The notes under the pieces are model-generated. The model worked only from the letters and a program-made list of their open reading frames with translations, did not search any database and was not told the origin of the DNA. This document shows, piece after piece, positions 42,196 to 52,039 of a stretch of DNA of 64,000 bases (position 1 is the first letter of the stretch; the number at the start of each line of letters is the position of its first letter). The translations under genes and the position numbers were made by a program. The stretch covers positions 3,149,001 through 3,213,000 of the forward strand of contig NZ_CP012382.1 in the NCBI RefSeq assembly GCF_001267885.1, in the 5' to 3' direction. Origin of the DNA: Streptomyces ambofaciens ATCC 23877 (lineage in GTDB: Bacteria > Actinomycetota > Actinomycetes > Streptomycetales > Streptomycetaceae).

Positions 42196-44457
42196 GTGCC
42201 CCGGTTCAGTGTCATCGTCCCCGCGTACCAGGTTCAGGCGTATCTGCACGAGTGCCTGGAATCGGTGCTCACGCAGTCGTACCCGGACCTCGAGGTGATC
42301 GCGGTCGACGACTGCTCGCCGGACGCCTGCGGCGCGATCGCCGACGAGTTCGCGGCCCGCGACCCGCGCGTCCGCGTCGTACACCTGCCCGAGAACCAGG
42401 GCCTCGGTCCCGCCCGGAACGCCGGGATGGAGCGGGCGACCGGTGACTACCTGGTCTTCCTCGACGGCGACGACACCCTGACCCCGGACGCGCTCAGGGC
42501 GATCGCGGACCGGATCAAGGAGACCGGCGAGCCGGACGTCCTGGTCTACGACTACGCGCGGACGCACTGGTCGGGCGAGGCGGTCCGCAACCAGGCCGCC
42601 GCGCACCTCACCGAGCGGGGCCCGGCGCCCTTCCGGCTCGCCGACCGGCCGGGGCTGCTGAAGCTGCTGATGGTGGCCTGGAACAAGGCGGTGCGCCGCG
42701 AGTTCGCCGAGCGCGAGGGCTTCACCTTCCCGCCGGGCTACTACGAGGACACCCCCTGGACGTACCCGGTCCTGATGACGGCGGAGTCCCTCGCCACCCT
42801 GGACCGGGTCTGCGTCCACTACCGGCAGCGCCGGCGCGGCAGCATCCTGGGCACGCCGAGCGAGCGGCACCTCGACGTCTTCGCGCAGTACGACCGCGTC
42901 TTCGCGTTCCTGGAGTCGCACCCGGAGCCGGCCCGCTGGCGGCCGGTGCTCTACCGCCGCATGGCCGACCACCTGACGACGGTGTTCACCCGCCCCGACC
43001 GCCTCCCGCGCTCCCTGCGCGCCGAGTTCCTGCGCCGGGCCCGCGTCCACTGCCGCCGCTACCGGGTCCCCGGCGCCCCCGCCCCGCTGCCCGTGCGGCT
43101 GCGCCACGCCCTGCTCCGGCTCGGCCTGCGCCGCACCTACGAGACCCTGCGGCTGGCGTCGGCCCTGCGCCGCCGGACGGTGAAGGTGACGGCCAAGCTG
43201 CTGCGCGCCGCGCGGGCCCTCGCCCTGCGCCTGCACTACCGCGTCCAGCGCCGTCTCCCCCTGCGCGCCGACCGCGCCGTCTTCGCGGCCCACGGAGACC
43301 TGGGGCACGGCTGCAATCCGGGCGCGCTGGAGGAGGCCTTCCGCGACTTCGCGCCGCACGTGCGCACGGCCTGGGCCGCCGCCCCCGCGCACCACCACAC
43401 CGTGCCGCCCGGCCCGCGCCGCCTGACCCCCGGCACGGCCGCCTACTGGACGGCGCTGGCCCGCTCCCGGTACGTGGTCCACAACACGGGCTTCGACGCC
43501 GGCATGGTCAAGCGGAAGGGGCAGGTCCTGATCCAGACGCAGGCCGGGACGCCCCTCAAGCACATGGGCCTGGACCTCCAGGAACGCCCGGCGGCGGCGA
43601 GGGGCACCGACTTCGCCCGGCTGCTGCGCGACGTCGACTCCTGGGACTACGTCGTCTCCGCCAACCGCCACTCCACGCTGACCTGGGAACGCGTCCACCC
43701 CGGCGACTACACCACGCTGGAGTACGGCCAGCCCCGCACCGACGCCCTCCAGCGGGCGACGGCCGCGGACGTGGCCCGGCTGCGGGAGAGCCTCGGCATC
43801 CCCGACGGCACGGTCGCGATCCTGTACGCGCCGACCCACCGCGACTACCGGCGCACCCAGCGCGCCGCCCTGGACCTGGAGCGCGTCCTCACCCGTCTCG
43901 GGCCCCGTTTCATGGTGCTGGCCCGCGCCCACCCGCGCACCGGCGGCCCGCTCGTCGAGTCCCAGGGACGCGTCCTCGACGTCAGCGACCACCCGAGCGT
44001 GGAGTCGCTCTGCCTGGCCTCGGACGCACTCGTCACCGACTACTCGGCACTGATGTTCGACTACGCGGGTCTGGACCGGCCGATCGTGATCCACGCCGAC
44101 GAGCCGGAGGCCTACGAGGCGGCCCGCGGCACCTACTTCGACCTGCGGGAGCTGCCGCCGGGCGCGATCGCCCGGGACGAGGACGAACTGATCGACATCT
44201 TCGCCGACGGCCACTGGTGCGGATCATGGTCCGCGCAGCTCAGGGCCGCTTTCCGGGAGCGGTTCTGCCCCTGGGACGACGGCCGCGCCGCCGAACGCGT
44301 CGTACGCCGGGTGGTGCTCGGTGAGACGGACCTGCCGCCCGTCGTGCCGCCTGCCGCGCGCAGGCCCGCGCCCTCCGCCGCCGCGGCCCTCGCCCGCCCC
44401 CCGCTGGCCACCGTGCCGCAACCCGCCGGGCCCCGCACCGTCACCGACAGCCTCTGA
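42196..44457 (+). CDS. GT2-CDP-glycerol glycerophosphotransferase fusion (wall glycopolymer), copy 1
   Basis: This 753-residue protein joins a GT2 glycosyltransferase (about 1-230; FSVIVPAYQVQAYLHECLESVLTQSYPDLEVIAVDDCSPD, FLDGDDTL) to a TagB/TagF-like domain (about 350-720) that adds glycerol-phosphate-type units. The latter has TPLKHMGLDL, ILYAPTHRDY, TDYSALMFDYAGLDRPIVIHAD and DGRAAERVVRR. Together they would build a phosphodiester- and sugar-containing wall polymer on the cytoplasmic side. I use GTG 42196 because the GT2 homology starts at once; no strong ribosome site is visible. Three more copies follow in this region. In this copy the middle linker is rich in Arg and Leu and HGDLGHGCNPGALE replaces the more common YWGRG-CNPAAI form. 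Confidence 0.88.
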   Translation: MPRFSVIVPAYQVQAYLHECLESVLTQSYPDLEVIAVDDCSPDACGAIADEFAARDPRVRVVHLPENQGLGPARNAGMERATGDYLVFLDGDDTLTPDALRAIADRIKETGEPDVLVYDYARTHWSGEAVRNQAAAHLTERGPAPFRLADRPGLLKLLMVAWNKAVRREFAEREGFTFPPGYYEDTPWTYPVLMTAESLATLDRVCVHYRQRRRGSILGTPSERHLDVFAQYDRVFAFLESHPEPARWRPVLYRRMADHLTTVFTRPDRLPRSLRAEFLRRARVHCRRYRVPGAPAPLPVRLRHALLRLGLRRTYETLRLASALRRRTVKVTAKLLRAARALALRLHYRVQRRLPLRADRAVFAAHGDLGHGCNPGALEEAFRDFAPHVRTAWAAAPAHHHTVPPGPRRLTPGTAAYWTALARSRYVVHNTGFDAGMVKRKGQVLIQTQAGTPLKHMGLDLQERPAAARGTDFARLLRDVDSWDYVVSANRHSTLTWERVHPGDYTTLEYGQPRTDALQRATAADVARLRESLGIPDGTVAILYAPTHRDYRRTQRAALDLERVLTRLGPRFMVLARAHPRTGGPLVESQGRVLDVSDHPSVESLCLASDALVTDYSALMFDYAGLDRPIVIHADEPEAYEAARGTYFDLRELPPGAIARDEDELIDIFADGHWCGSWSAQLRAAFRERFCPWDDGRAAERVVRRVVLGETDLPPVVPPAARRPAPSAAAALARPPLATVPQPAGPRTVTDSL

Positions 44458-44483
44458 CCGCCGTTTGTCCACTGGGAGTTCGC

Positions 44484-44567
44484 ATGCCCCGCAGCTCGAA
44501 GCGGCCCACTCCGACCCGGCCGTCCACCTTGCGGCCGACGGGACGGCCGGGCCGCCGCACGGCGTGA
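44484..44567 (+). CDS. Possible 27-residue basic leader peptide
   Basis: A small frame, ATG 44484 to TGA 44567, has GGGAG seven bases upstream. The peptide is very basic (about ten Arg/Lys of 27) and rich in Pro/Thr. It fills the gap between fusion genes 1 and 2. It may be a leader peptide or a chance frame; codon bias cannot decide at this length. Confidence 0.25.
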   Translation: MPRSSKRPTPTRPSTLRPTGRPGRRTA

Positions 44568-44612
44568 GGGGCGGGGCTCCCGTCGGACCAGGACAACGAG
44601 AGAAAGAGCAGT

Positions 44613-46820
44613 ATGCCCCGCTTCAGCATCATCGTCCCGTCCCATGGGGTCGCGGGGCGGCTGTCCCAGGCGCTGGATTCGGTCCTCGCCCAGTCCTTCG
44701 GCGACTTCGAGCTGATCCCGGTGCACGACGCCCCGGACCGCGCCGCGGCGGACGTCGTGGAGGAGCGCGCCGAGCGGGACTCCCGGGTGGCGCCCGTGCA
44801 CTCGCCGCCGGAGGCCGGGCTGGCCGGGGCGCGCAACACCGGGATGCGGGCGGCGACCGGCGCGTACCTGCTGTTCCTCGACGGGGACGACGTCCTCGCC
44901 CCGGGCGCGCTGGCGGCGCTGGACGCGCGGCTGGCGGACACCGGCGGCGTCGACGTGCTGTACTTCGAGCACGAGCGGGTGCCCTGGTGGGAGGGTGAGC
45001 CGGCCAACCCGGCCGCCCCGCTGCTGGCGAGGACCCCGGACGGCGCCTTCACCCCCGACCGCGCCCCGCACCTCACCGGCGTGCGGCTGCCCGCCTGGAG
45101 CGCCGTCTACCGCCGCACCTTCCTCGCCGAGCGGCGACTGGCCTTCCCCGAGGGGCACTTCACGGACGTCGGCTTCGGCGCGCTGGTCACGGCGCGCGCC
45201 GAACGCGTCACGGTGCTGCGCTCCGTGGTCGTACGGCATCTGGTGCGACGCCAGGGCAGTCGGCTGAACCTGCCCGGCGAGCACCACGCGGACCTCCTCG
45301 ACCAGGCCGAACTGGCGCTCGCGCACGCCGACGAGCGAGGGCTGCCGGTCGAGCGGCGCGGGCCGCTGTTCGAGCAGCTCTTCGCCGCGATCCTGAAGAC
45401 GGCCACCCATCCCAGGCGCCTGACGCGCCGGGGCCGCCGTGCCTTCTTCCGCCGCGCGAGCCGCCTCTACCGGCGCCACCGTCCCGCCGGTTTCCGGCCG
45501 CCGGGCGGCCGGCTCGGGGTCCAGCACCGGCTGCTGGCGTCCGGGTCGTACAGCGGGTTCCGCGCGCTGCGCGCCGCCAACCGCGCCGCCACCGGTGTCC
45601 TGCTGCGGCTGCCGCGCCCGCACGGGCTGCGCACCCGGCTGCGCTACCGCCGCGCCCTGCGCCGCCCGCTCGACCCGAACCTCGTCGTGTACTGCGCCTA
45701 CTGGGGCCGCGGCTACGCCTGCAACCCGGCCGCCATCCACGCCAAGGCCCGCGAACTCGCCCCGCACCTGCGCGCGGTGTTCCTGGTCGAGGCGGACCAG
45801 GCGCACACGGTCCCCGGGGACGTCGACCACGCCGTCATCGGCAGCCGGCGCTACTGGGACGTGCTGGCCCGTGCCAAGTTCCTGGTCAACAACGCCAACT
45901 TCGCCGAGGGCGTCGTCAAGCGCCCCGGCAGCGTGCACGTGCAGACCCAGCACGGCACGCCGCTGAAGACGATGGGCGTCGACCAGTCGACGTACCCCGT
46001 GGTGGCGGCGGCCAGCGGCAGCTTCACCAAGCTGCTGGGCCGGGTGGACCGCTGGGACTACAACCTCTCCGCCAACCGCCACTCCACCCAGATGTGGGAG
46101 CGCGCCTTCCCCGGCTCGTACGAGCAACTGGAGTACGGCTACCCGCGCAACGACGTCTACTGCGCGGCGACCGCCGACGACGTCGCCCGCGTCCGGCGCG
46201 AACTGGGCGTCCCGGAGGGGAAGACGGCCGTCCTGTACGCGCCCACGCACCGCGACCACGAAGCCGGGTTCGGGGCCGGCGGCCTGGATCTGGAGGCCTT
46301 CTGCGAGGCGGCCGGCGAGGACGTGGTCGTCCTGCTGCGGGCCCACTACTTCTACGACCGGGGCGGCGCCGGGAGCGGCGGCCGGATCATCGACGTGACC
46401 TCCCACCGTTCCTCCGAGGACGTGTGCCTGGCCGCCGACGCGCTGATCACCGACTACTCGTCGATCATGTTCGACTACGCCAACCTGGACCGGCCGATCG
46501 TCGTGTACGCCGACGACTGGGAGGTCTACCGGGAGACCCGCGGGGTCTACTTCGACCTGATGGCGGCGCCGCCCGGCCCGGTGGCGCGGACACCGCGGGA
46601 GCTGGCCCGGATCTTCGGCGACGGCTCGTACGCGGGCCCCGAGTCGGCGGCGCTGCGGGCCGCCTTCCGCGAGCGGTTCTGCGAGTTCGACGACGGCCGG
46701 GCCGCCGAGCGCGTCGTGCGCCGGGTGCTGCTCGGCGAGCCGCCCGAGGCGCTCCCGCCCGTGACCCCGCTCGCGGAGCGCGTCCCGGCCCCCGCCGCCG
46801 CCACCCTCGTAAGGAGCTGA
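44613..46820 (+). CDS. GT2-CDP-glycerol glycerophosphotransferase fusion, copy 2
   Basis: A 735-residue relative of copy 1. The GT2 part (FSIIVPSHGVAGRLSQALDSVLAQSFGDFELIPVHDAP) has diverged: VDD of the nucleotide site is replaced by VHD, while FLDGDDVL is kept. The glycerophosphotransferase part is standard (YWGRGYACNPAAIHAKA, TPLKTMGVDQ, VLYAPTHRD, TDYSSIMFDYANLDRPIVVYADDW). The weaker GT2 site suggests a different sugar donor or loss of activity in that half. ATG 44613 follows an AGAAAGAG sequence. The next gene begins eight bases after its stop. Confidence 0.88.
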   Translation: MPRFSIIVPSHGVAGRLSQALDSVLAQSFGDFELIPVHDAPDRAAADVVEERAERDSRVAPVHSPPEAGLAGARNTGMRAATGAYLLFLDGDDVLAPGALAALDARLADTGGVDVLYFEHERVPWWEGEPANPAAPLLARTPDGAFTPDRAPHLTGVRLPAWSAVYRRTFLAERRLAFPEGHFTDVGFGALVTARAERVTVLRSVVVRHLVRRQGSRLNLPGEHHADLLDQAELALAHADERGLPVERRGPLFEQLFAAILKTATHPRRLTRRGRRAFFRRASRLYRRHRPAGFRPPGGRLGVQHRLLASGSYSGFRALRAANRAATGVLLRLPRPHGLRTRLRYRRALRRPLDPNLVVYCAYWGRGYACNPAAIHAKARELAPHLRAVFLVEADQAHTVPGDVDHAVIGSRRYWDVLARAKFLVNNANFAEGVVKRPGSVHVQTQHGTPLKTMGVDQSTYPVVAAASGSFTKLLGRVDRWDYNLSANRHSTQMWERAFPGSYEQLEYGYPRNDVYCAATADDVARVRRELGVPEGKTAVLYAPTHRDHEAGFGAGGLDLEAFCEAAGEDVVVLLRAHYFYDRGGAGSGGRIIDVTSHRSSEDVCLAADALITDYSSIMFDYANLDRPIVVYADDWEVYRETRGVYFDLMAAPPGPVARTPRELARIFGDGSYAGPESAALRAAFRERFCEFDDGRAAERVVRRVLLGEPPEALPPVTPLAERVPAPAAATLVRS

Positions 46821-46827
46821 TCCCGCA

Positions 46828-49053
46828 GTGCCCCGCTTCAGCGTCATCCTCCCCTGCTTCAAGGTGCAGGGCTTCCTGCGCGAGTGCCTCGACTCGGTCC
46901 TGGACCAGTCCTACCGGGACATCGAGGTCGTCGCCGTCGACGACTGCTCGCCGGACGGCAGCGGCGCCATCCTCGACGAGTACGCGGCCCGCGACGACCG
47001 GGTGCGCGTGCTGCACCTGGAGGAGAACGTGGGCCTCGGCCGGGCCCGCAACGCCGGGCTCCCGCACGCCACCGGCGACTACCTCCTCTTCCTCGACAGC
47101 GACGACACCCTCACCCCGGGCGCCCTGCGCGCGATGGCCGACCGGCTCGCGGAGACCGACGACCCCGACGTCCTCGTCTTCGACTACGCGCGCACCTACT
47201 GGTGGGGCGGCACCCGCCGCAACGCGCTGGCCCGGGTCCTGGCGGAGGCCGGGGACGGCACCTTCACCGCCGCCGGGCACCCCGAGATCCTCGACCTGCT
47301 GATGGTGGTGTGGAACAAGGCCTACCGGCGCGACTTCGTGGAACGGGAGGGCTTCACCTTCCCGCCGGGCTACTACGAGGACACGCCCTGGACGTTCCCG
47401 GTCATGTTCAGCGCCGGGCGGATCGCCGCGCTGGACCGGATCTGTCTGAACTACCGCCAGCGCCGCCAGGGCAACATCCTGTCCACCACCAGCCGCAAGC
47501 ACTTCGACGTCCACGCGCAGTACGAGCGGGTGTTCGCCTTCCTCGACGCCCGTCCGGAACTGGCCCGGTGGCGGCCGTTCCTGCACACCAAGATGGGCGA
47601 GCACTGCCTGGACATCCTGAGCAAGCCGGACCGGCTGCCGCCGTCGGACAAGGCCGAGTTCTTCCGCCGCACCGCCGAGATGTTCCGCGCGTACCGGCCC
47701 GAGGGCGCCGAGGTCCCCGCCGAGCTGCGCGTGCTGGAGGGCGGGTACACGACGTACCGCCTGCGGCGCCGGTCCGGGCGGGCGGGCCGGGAGCTGGAGC
47801 GGCGGGCGCGGCAGGCGCGCGACGTGGTCGCCGCACGCGCGGGGCGGGCCCGCAGCGCGGTGCACACGCGCCGCCCGCTGGACCCGGACCTCGCCGTGTA
47901 CTCGGCGTTCTCGCACCGGGGTGTGCTGGGGGACCCGGCGGCGGTCCATCGCAAGGCCCGCGAGCTCGCCCCGCACCTGCGCGGGGTGTGGGTGGTGCGC
48001 GACGAGGAGGACGTGCCGCTGCTCCCGCCGGACACGGAGCACGTGATCCTCGGCAGCCCGGCCTACCGCCGGGTGACCGAGCGGGCGACGTTCTTCGTCA
48101 ACAACGTCAACTGGCCCGGTGCGGTGGCCAAGCGCCCCGGCAGCGTCCACATCCACACCCACCAGGGCACACCGCTGAAGTACATGGGCGTCGATCTGCT
48201 GGGCCGGCCCGGCGCCCGGCACGGCCTGGACGTGCCGCAGATGCTGCGCCGGGCCGACCGCTGGGACCACAGCCTGGTCGCGGGCCGGTACGCGGAGCGG
48301 GTGTGGGAGCGGGCGTACCCGTGCCACTTCGCGTCCGCGCGCACCGGCAGCCCCCGCAACGACGTCCTGGTGAACGCGGGCCCCGAGGACGGCCTCCGGG
48401 TCCGTGAGCGGCTCGGCGTCCCCGAGGGGCACACCGTCGTGCTGTACGCGCCGACCCGCCGCGAGTACCGGCGGGGCGGGCACGTCGACCGGATCGACCT
48501 GGCCCGTCTCGCCGCCGACCTCGGCGACGGGCACACCCTGGTGGTGCGGCTGCACCCGTCCCTCGCCACCGGGCCGGCGCGCGGCATGGGCCTGTCGGAG
48601 CTGCACCGGCGGGGCGTCCTGGTCGACGCGACGGACGCACCGCACGTGGAGGAGCTGATGCTCGCCTCCGACCTGCTGATCACCGACTACTCCGCCCTGA
48701 TGTTCGACTACGTCCTCCTGGACCGGCCGGTCGTGGTCCACGCCGACGACTGGCCGGCCTACACGGCGAGCCGCGGCGCCTACTTCGACATCACCGCCGA
48801 GGCACCGGGCCACGTCTCGCGTTCCTACCGGGAGCTGGCGTGGCTGCTGGACTCCGGGGCGTGGCGGGACGAGGAGGCGGCACGGCTGAGGTCCGCGTTC
48901 CGGGCCCGGTTCTGCGAGTACGAGGACGGCAGGGCCGCCGAGCGGGTCGTGCGGACGCTGATGCTGGGCGAGCGGATGCCCGAGCCGGAGCCCCTGGCCG
49001 TCCCCGGGGCCCGGTCCCTCCCGGCCCACCACGACCTGCTGGCCTCCTCGTGA
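46828..49053 (+). CDS. GT2-CDP-glycerol glycerophosphotransferase fusion, copy 3
   Basis: A 741-residue fusion closest to copy 1 in its GT2 half (FSVILPCFKVQGFLRECLDSVLDQSYRDIEVVAVDDCSPDGSG; YYEDTPWTFPVMFSAGRIAALDRICLNYRQRRQGNIL is nearly the same block). The C-terminal half has TPLKYMGVDL, VLYAPTRREY and TDYSALMFDYVLLDRPVVVHADDW; the usual THRD reads TRRE here, a notable change in a motif kept by the other copies. It starts at GTG 46828 with AAGGAG upstream. Its stop overlaps the next gene start (GTGA). Confidence 0.88.
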   Translation: MPRFSVILPCFKVQGFLRECLDSVLDQSYRDIEVVAVDDCSPDGSGAILDEYAARDDRVRVLHLEENVGLGRARNAGLPHATGDYLLFLDSDDTLTPGALRAMADRLAETDDPDVLVFDYARTYWWGGTRRNALARVLAEAGDGTFTAAGHPEILDLLMVVWNKAYRRDFVEREGFTFPPGYYEDTPWTFPVMFSAGRIAALDRICLNYRQRRQGNILSTTSRKHFDVHAQYERVFAFLDARPELARWRPFLHTKMGEHCLDILSKPDRLPPSDKAEFFRRTAEMFRAYRPEGAEVPAELRVLEGGYTTYRLRRRSGRAGRELERRARQARDVVAARAGRARSAVHTRRPLDPDLAVYSAFSHRGVLGDPAAVHRKARELAPHLRGVWVVRDEEDVPLLPPDTEHVILGSPAYRRVTERATFFVNNVNWPGAVAKRPGSVHIHTHQGTPLKYMGVDLLGRPGARHGLDVPQMLRRADRWDHSLVAGRYAERVWERAYPCHFASARTGSPRNDVLVNAGPEDGLRVRERLGVPEGHTVVLYAPTRREYRRGGHVDRIDLARLAADLGDGHTLVVRLHPSLATGPARGMGLSELHRRGVLVDATDAPHVEELMLASDLLITDYSALMFDYVLLDRPVVVHADDWPAYTASRGAYFDITAEAPGHVSRSYRELAWLLDSGAWRDEEAARLRSAFRARFCEYEDGRAAERVVRTLMLGERMPEPEPLAVPGARSLPAHHDLLASS

Positions 49054-50327
49054 GGCCGCGCGGCTGGGTGCTGGTCGTGGCGGCGGTGTTCGCCGTGCTC
49101 CAGCTCGCGAACATCACCGGCCGGGACACTCCCGACACCAAGAACTACCTGGCGTACGCCCTGAGTCTCAGCGGGGAGAGCAAGCGCGGGGTGGCGGCGG
49201 CCACCATCGACTACGTGTGCGCGAGCCAGGCCTCGGCGGCCCGCCGCGACCAGAGCGTGCACGTGGTCCGCTTCCACCGCCCCGACCCCACCGCCCGGGT
49301 CACGGCCGAGTGCCGGCAGCGCCAGTGGCGGCAGGTGGAGCCCCGGCTGGCGGCCGGGCAGACCGGTGGGCACACGGTGCCGTACATGGAGGAACGCTTC
49401 ATGCGGATCTTCGAGGCGCGGCCCGGCTATCCGGCGTTCCTGGTGCCGTTCGTCATGGCCTTCGGGGTGACGTGGGGGCTGTGGGCGGCGGGTGTCGTCC
49501 TCGCGTGCGCGGGCGGCGTCCTCGTCTTCCTGATCCTGCGCACCCTGTCGGTTCCGGTGCCGCTCGCGCTGACCGGACAGGCGCTGTACTACGTGCTGCC
49601 GAGCGGCACGACGGCCATGCGCCCGATGACCGAGGGGCTGCTGATGGCGCTGACCCTGGCGGCGGTGTGGGGCTGTGCGCTGGTGCTGCGGGCCGGGCGC
49701 GGGCGGGCCGGGCTCCTGCTGGTCGCCGGGTCGCTGCTCGCGCTGTTCGCCGTCAAGCACTCCCAGGCGCTGTTCCTCGGGCTGTGCCTGGCGGCGGCGG
49801 GTGCGCTGGTGGCCCTGCGGCGGTACCGGCGGGGCCGGCCGCCCGGCCGGGACGTGCTCGCGATCGCGGTGACCGGCCTGTGCGGAGCGGTCCTGACCGT
49901 GGTGCTGGCGCGGCTGCTGCACTACCCGTCCGAGTCCGACAGCCTCCAGGACCTGCTCACCGGCCACTTCGCCCGGCCCGACCGGGAGGACCCGTGGCCG
50001 GAGTTCTGGCAGTTGCAGGGCAACTTCTGGGTGGAGTGGCTGCGCCGTCAGGCGGGGGAGCCGCTGTTCGCGGCGGCCCTGGGGGCGGGTGCGTGGGGCG
50101 CGCTGCGGCGCGGCGGCGCGGTCGGCGTCTTCCTGGTCGCGGCGGCGTTCACCGGGATCCTCACCCAGGCCGCGCACCCGGACATCGACATCTGGGGCGG
50201 GCGGCTGATCGTGCTGGCGTGGCTGCTGCCGGTGGTGGGGGTGCCGATGCTGCTGGAGCCGGTGGTGCGGGGGCGGGTGGCGCTGCCGGCGCAGGGGCAC
50301 GCCGACCGGGCCCGCGCGACCAACTGA
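49050..50327 (+). CDS. Polytopic membrane protein of wall-polymer region
   Basis: This 425-residue protein has about nine to ten hydrophobic segments. After helix 1 (GWVLVVAAVFAVLQLANI) there is an outside loop of about 90 residues with two Cys (YVCASQ...TAECRQ), like the first loop of GT-C sugar transferases, but I do not see a secure family. It is translationally coupled to fusion gene 3 (GTGA overlap), so it probably works on the same polymer, for example as a lipid-linked sugar transferase or flippase; that is inference. It starts at GTG 49050. Confidence 0.8.
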   Translation: MRPRGWVLVVAAVFAVLQLANITGRDTPDTKNYLAYALSLSGESKRGVAAATIDYVCASQASAARRDQSVHVVRFHRPDPTARVTAECRQRQWRQVEPRLAAGQTGGHTVPYMEERFMRIFEARPGYPAFLVPFVMAFGVTWGLWAAGVVLACAGGVLVFLILRTLSVPVPLALTGQALYYVLPSGTTAMRPMTEGLLMALTLAAVWGCALVLRAGRGRAGLLLVAGSLLALFAVKHSQALFLGLCLAAAGALVALRRYRRGRPPGRDVLAIAVTGLCGAVLTVVLARLLHYPSESDSLQDLLTGHFARPDREDPWPEFWQLQGNFWVEWLRRQAGEPLFAAALGAGAWGALRRGGAVGVFLVAAAFTGILTQAAHPDIDIWGGRLIVLAWLLPVVGVPMLLEPVVRGRVALPAQGHADRARATN

Positions 50328-50419
50328 GGGTCACTCGATGAGGTGACTTGGGTTCGTGTCATTGACCCTGGCGGGAACATACGGCAAATGCCCCGAATGT
50401 CCCACCTGTCACCTCTTCC

Positions 50420-51973
50420 GTGAGCGCCGGCGTCCTCGTCCGGCGGCCCGTGCGCGGCGCGACGGCGTTGCGCGGTGGCCGCGCCTGGCGTCCCACCCCG
50501 TACCAGGCCGCCGGTTTCCTGTTCTTCCTGCTGATGTCGCTGGCCTACTGGGCGGTGCCGCTGTGCTGCGACGCCGGCCAGCACGCGGCGGTCGTCGAAC
50601 GCCTCAGGGCCGATCTCCTCCACCCCCGCCATCCGATGGCCGACGTGCCCGGCGCGGGCAGCGCCTACTACTCGCCCTACGCGGTGGCGCAGGGCCTCTT
50701 CGCCCGGCTGACCGGGCTGGGCGGCTGGGAGGTGGTGCGGCTGGCCGGGCCGGTGAACCTGCTGGTCCTGCTGACCGGCCTGGGCCGCTTCGTCAGGGTG
50801 CTGTCCCCCCGGCCGTGGGCGCCGGTGCTGGCGCTGGGCGCGATGACGCTGCTGTGGGGGACCGAGCGGGCCTGGTGGAGCGGCTACCTCGGGCTGATGT
50901 CGATGACCGGCAACCTCGGCTACCCGTCGGCCTTCGCGATCGGGCTCACCTTCTGGGCCTGGGCGCTGACCGGCGTCCGGGCACGGGACGCGCGCCGGGT
51001 GCGCTACCTGGGGCCGAGCGGGCTGCGCGGCCTGCCCGGGTACGCCGGACTGGGCGTCCTCTACGGCCTGATCCTCCTCGTCCACCCGATCACCTCGGTG
51101 GCGGCGGCGCTGGGCGCGGTGGCCCTGGTGGGCGGATGGCAGCGCGGATGGCGCGGGGCGGTCGCCGGACGCTGGGCCCTGACGGGCGCCGCGGCGGTGA
51201 CCTCGGCGGCGGTGTGGCCGTACTTCGACGTGTTCGCGCTGGCCGGGGACGACAGTGTGGACGGCATGCACCGGGTGCTGTACCTGGATCTGCCCGGCGA
51301 GTTCTGGCTGGCCCTGCTCGGGCTGCCGGCGCTGTGGCTGCGCGGGCGGCGCTCGGCGCGGGACCCGCTGGTGCTGATGTTCGCGCTGGACTGCGCGGTG
51401 GTGGCGTACGGCTGGTTCAGCGGCCACTACACCTACGGCCGCATCCTGGGGCTCACCCTCGTGCCGCTGCAGTTCGCCCTGGCGGTGGAGCTGGCGGCGC
51501 CCCGGCCGTGGGGGCGGTGGCGGCGGGTGCTGGGCGGGACCGCGGCCGCCGGGGCCCTGCTGGGCTTCCTCGCCGTCCATGCCGGGGCGGTGGTGCCGCG
51601 CCCGCTGGACCCGGTCGGCTTCGAGCAGCCTCCGCGCTGGCCGTCCTACGCGTGGGCGGCCCGGCACATCGGTCCCGGCGAGGTCGTGATCACCGACGGC
51701 TACTACGCCGGACACGCCATCGCCGGGTACGGGCCCAATCTCGCGGCGCCCGCCTGGCCGGACCCCTCGCTCGACGAACGGGAGCGCGGGCGGCGGGTGG
51801 CCGACGTCGAGGCGTACCTCGCGCCCGGCTCGACCCGCGCCGAGCGCGCCGCCGTCGTCCGCCGCTACGACGTCCGCTGGCTGCTGCTGACGCGCTGGCA
51901 GCCGGTACCCGAGGAGGCGGTGGTGGTGACGTGGAGCGGGCGGACGGGGGAGGTGCTGGCGCGGGTCGGGTGA
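50420..51973 (+). CDS. Polytopic membrane protein, possible GT-C sugar transferase (paralogue A)
   Basis: A 517-residue protein with about ten membrane segments. After helix 1 comes CDAGQHAAVVERLR...HPMADVPGAGSAYYSPYAVAQG, an acidic outside loop like those of GT-C type enzymes, and the C-terminal part is a soluble domain (about 400-517; GPGEVVITDGYYAGHAIAGYGPNLAAPAWPD, YDVRWLLLTRW). The leftward gene at 61342-62859 shares the loop (SPYYSPW), the WSGFLGL-like block and the C-terminal YGVRWVVD pattern, so they are paralogues. It starts at GTG 50420. No named function. Confidence 0.78.
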   Translation: MSAGVLVRRPVRGATALRGGRAWRPTPYQAAGFLFFLLMSLAYWAVPLCCDAGQHAAVVERLRADLLHPRHPMADVPGAGSAYYSPYAVAQGLFARLTGLGGWEVVRLAGPVNLLVLLTGLGRFVRVLSPRPWAPVLALGAMTLLWGTERAWWSGYLGLMSMTGNLGYPSAFAIGLTFWAWALTGVRARDARRVRYLGPSGLRGLPGYAGLGVLYGLILLVHPITSVAAALGAVALVGGWQRGWRGAVAGRWALTGAAAVTSAAVWPYFDVFALAGDDSVDGMHRVLYLDLPGEFWLALLGLPALWLRGRRSARDPLVLMFALDCAVVAYGWFSGHYTYGRILGLTLVPLQFALAVELAAPRPWGRWRRVLGGTAAAGALLGFLAVHAGAVVPRPLDPVGFEQPPRWPSYAWAARHIGPGEVVITDGYYAGHAIAGYGPNLAAPAWPDPSLDERERGRRVADVEAYLAPGSTRAERAAVVRRYDVRWLLLTRWQPVPEEAVVVTWSGRTGEVLARVG

Positions 51974-52039
51974 GCGCCGTCGCGCCGGCGGCCCCGTGCG
52001 GCATCGGGCACCTCGCCGGCACCGGGCGCCTGGCCGGTC

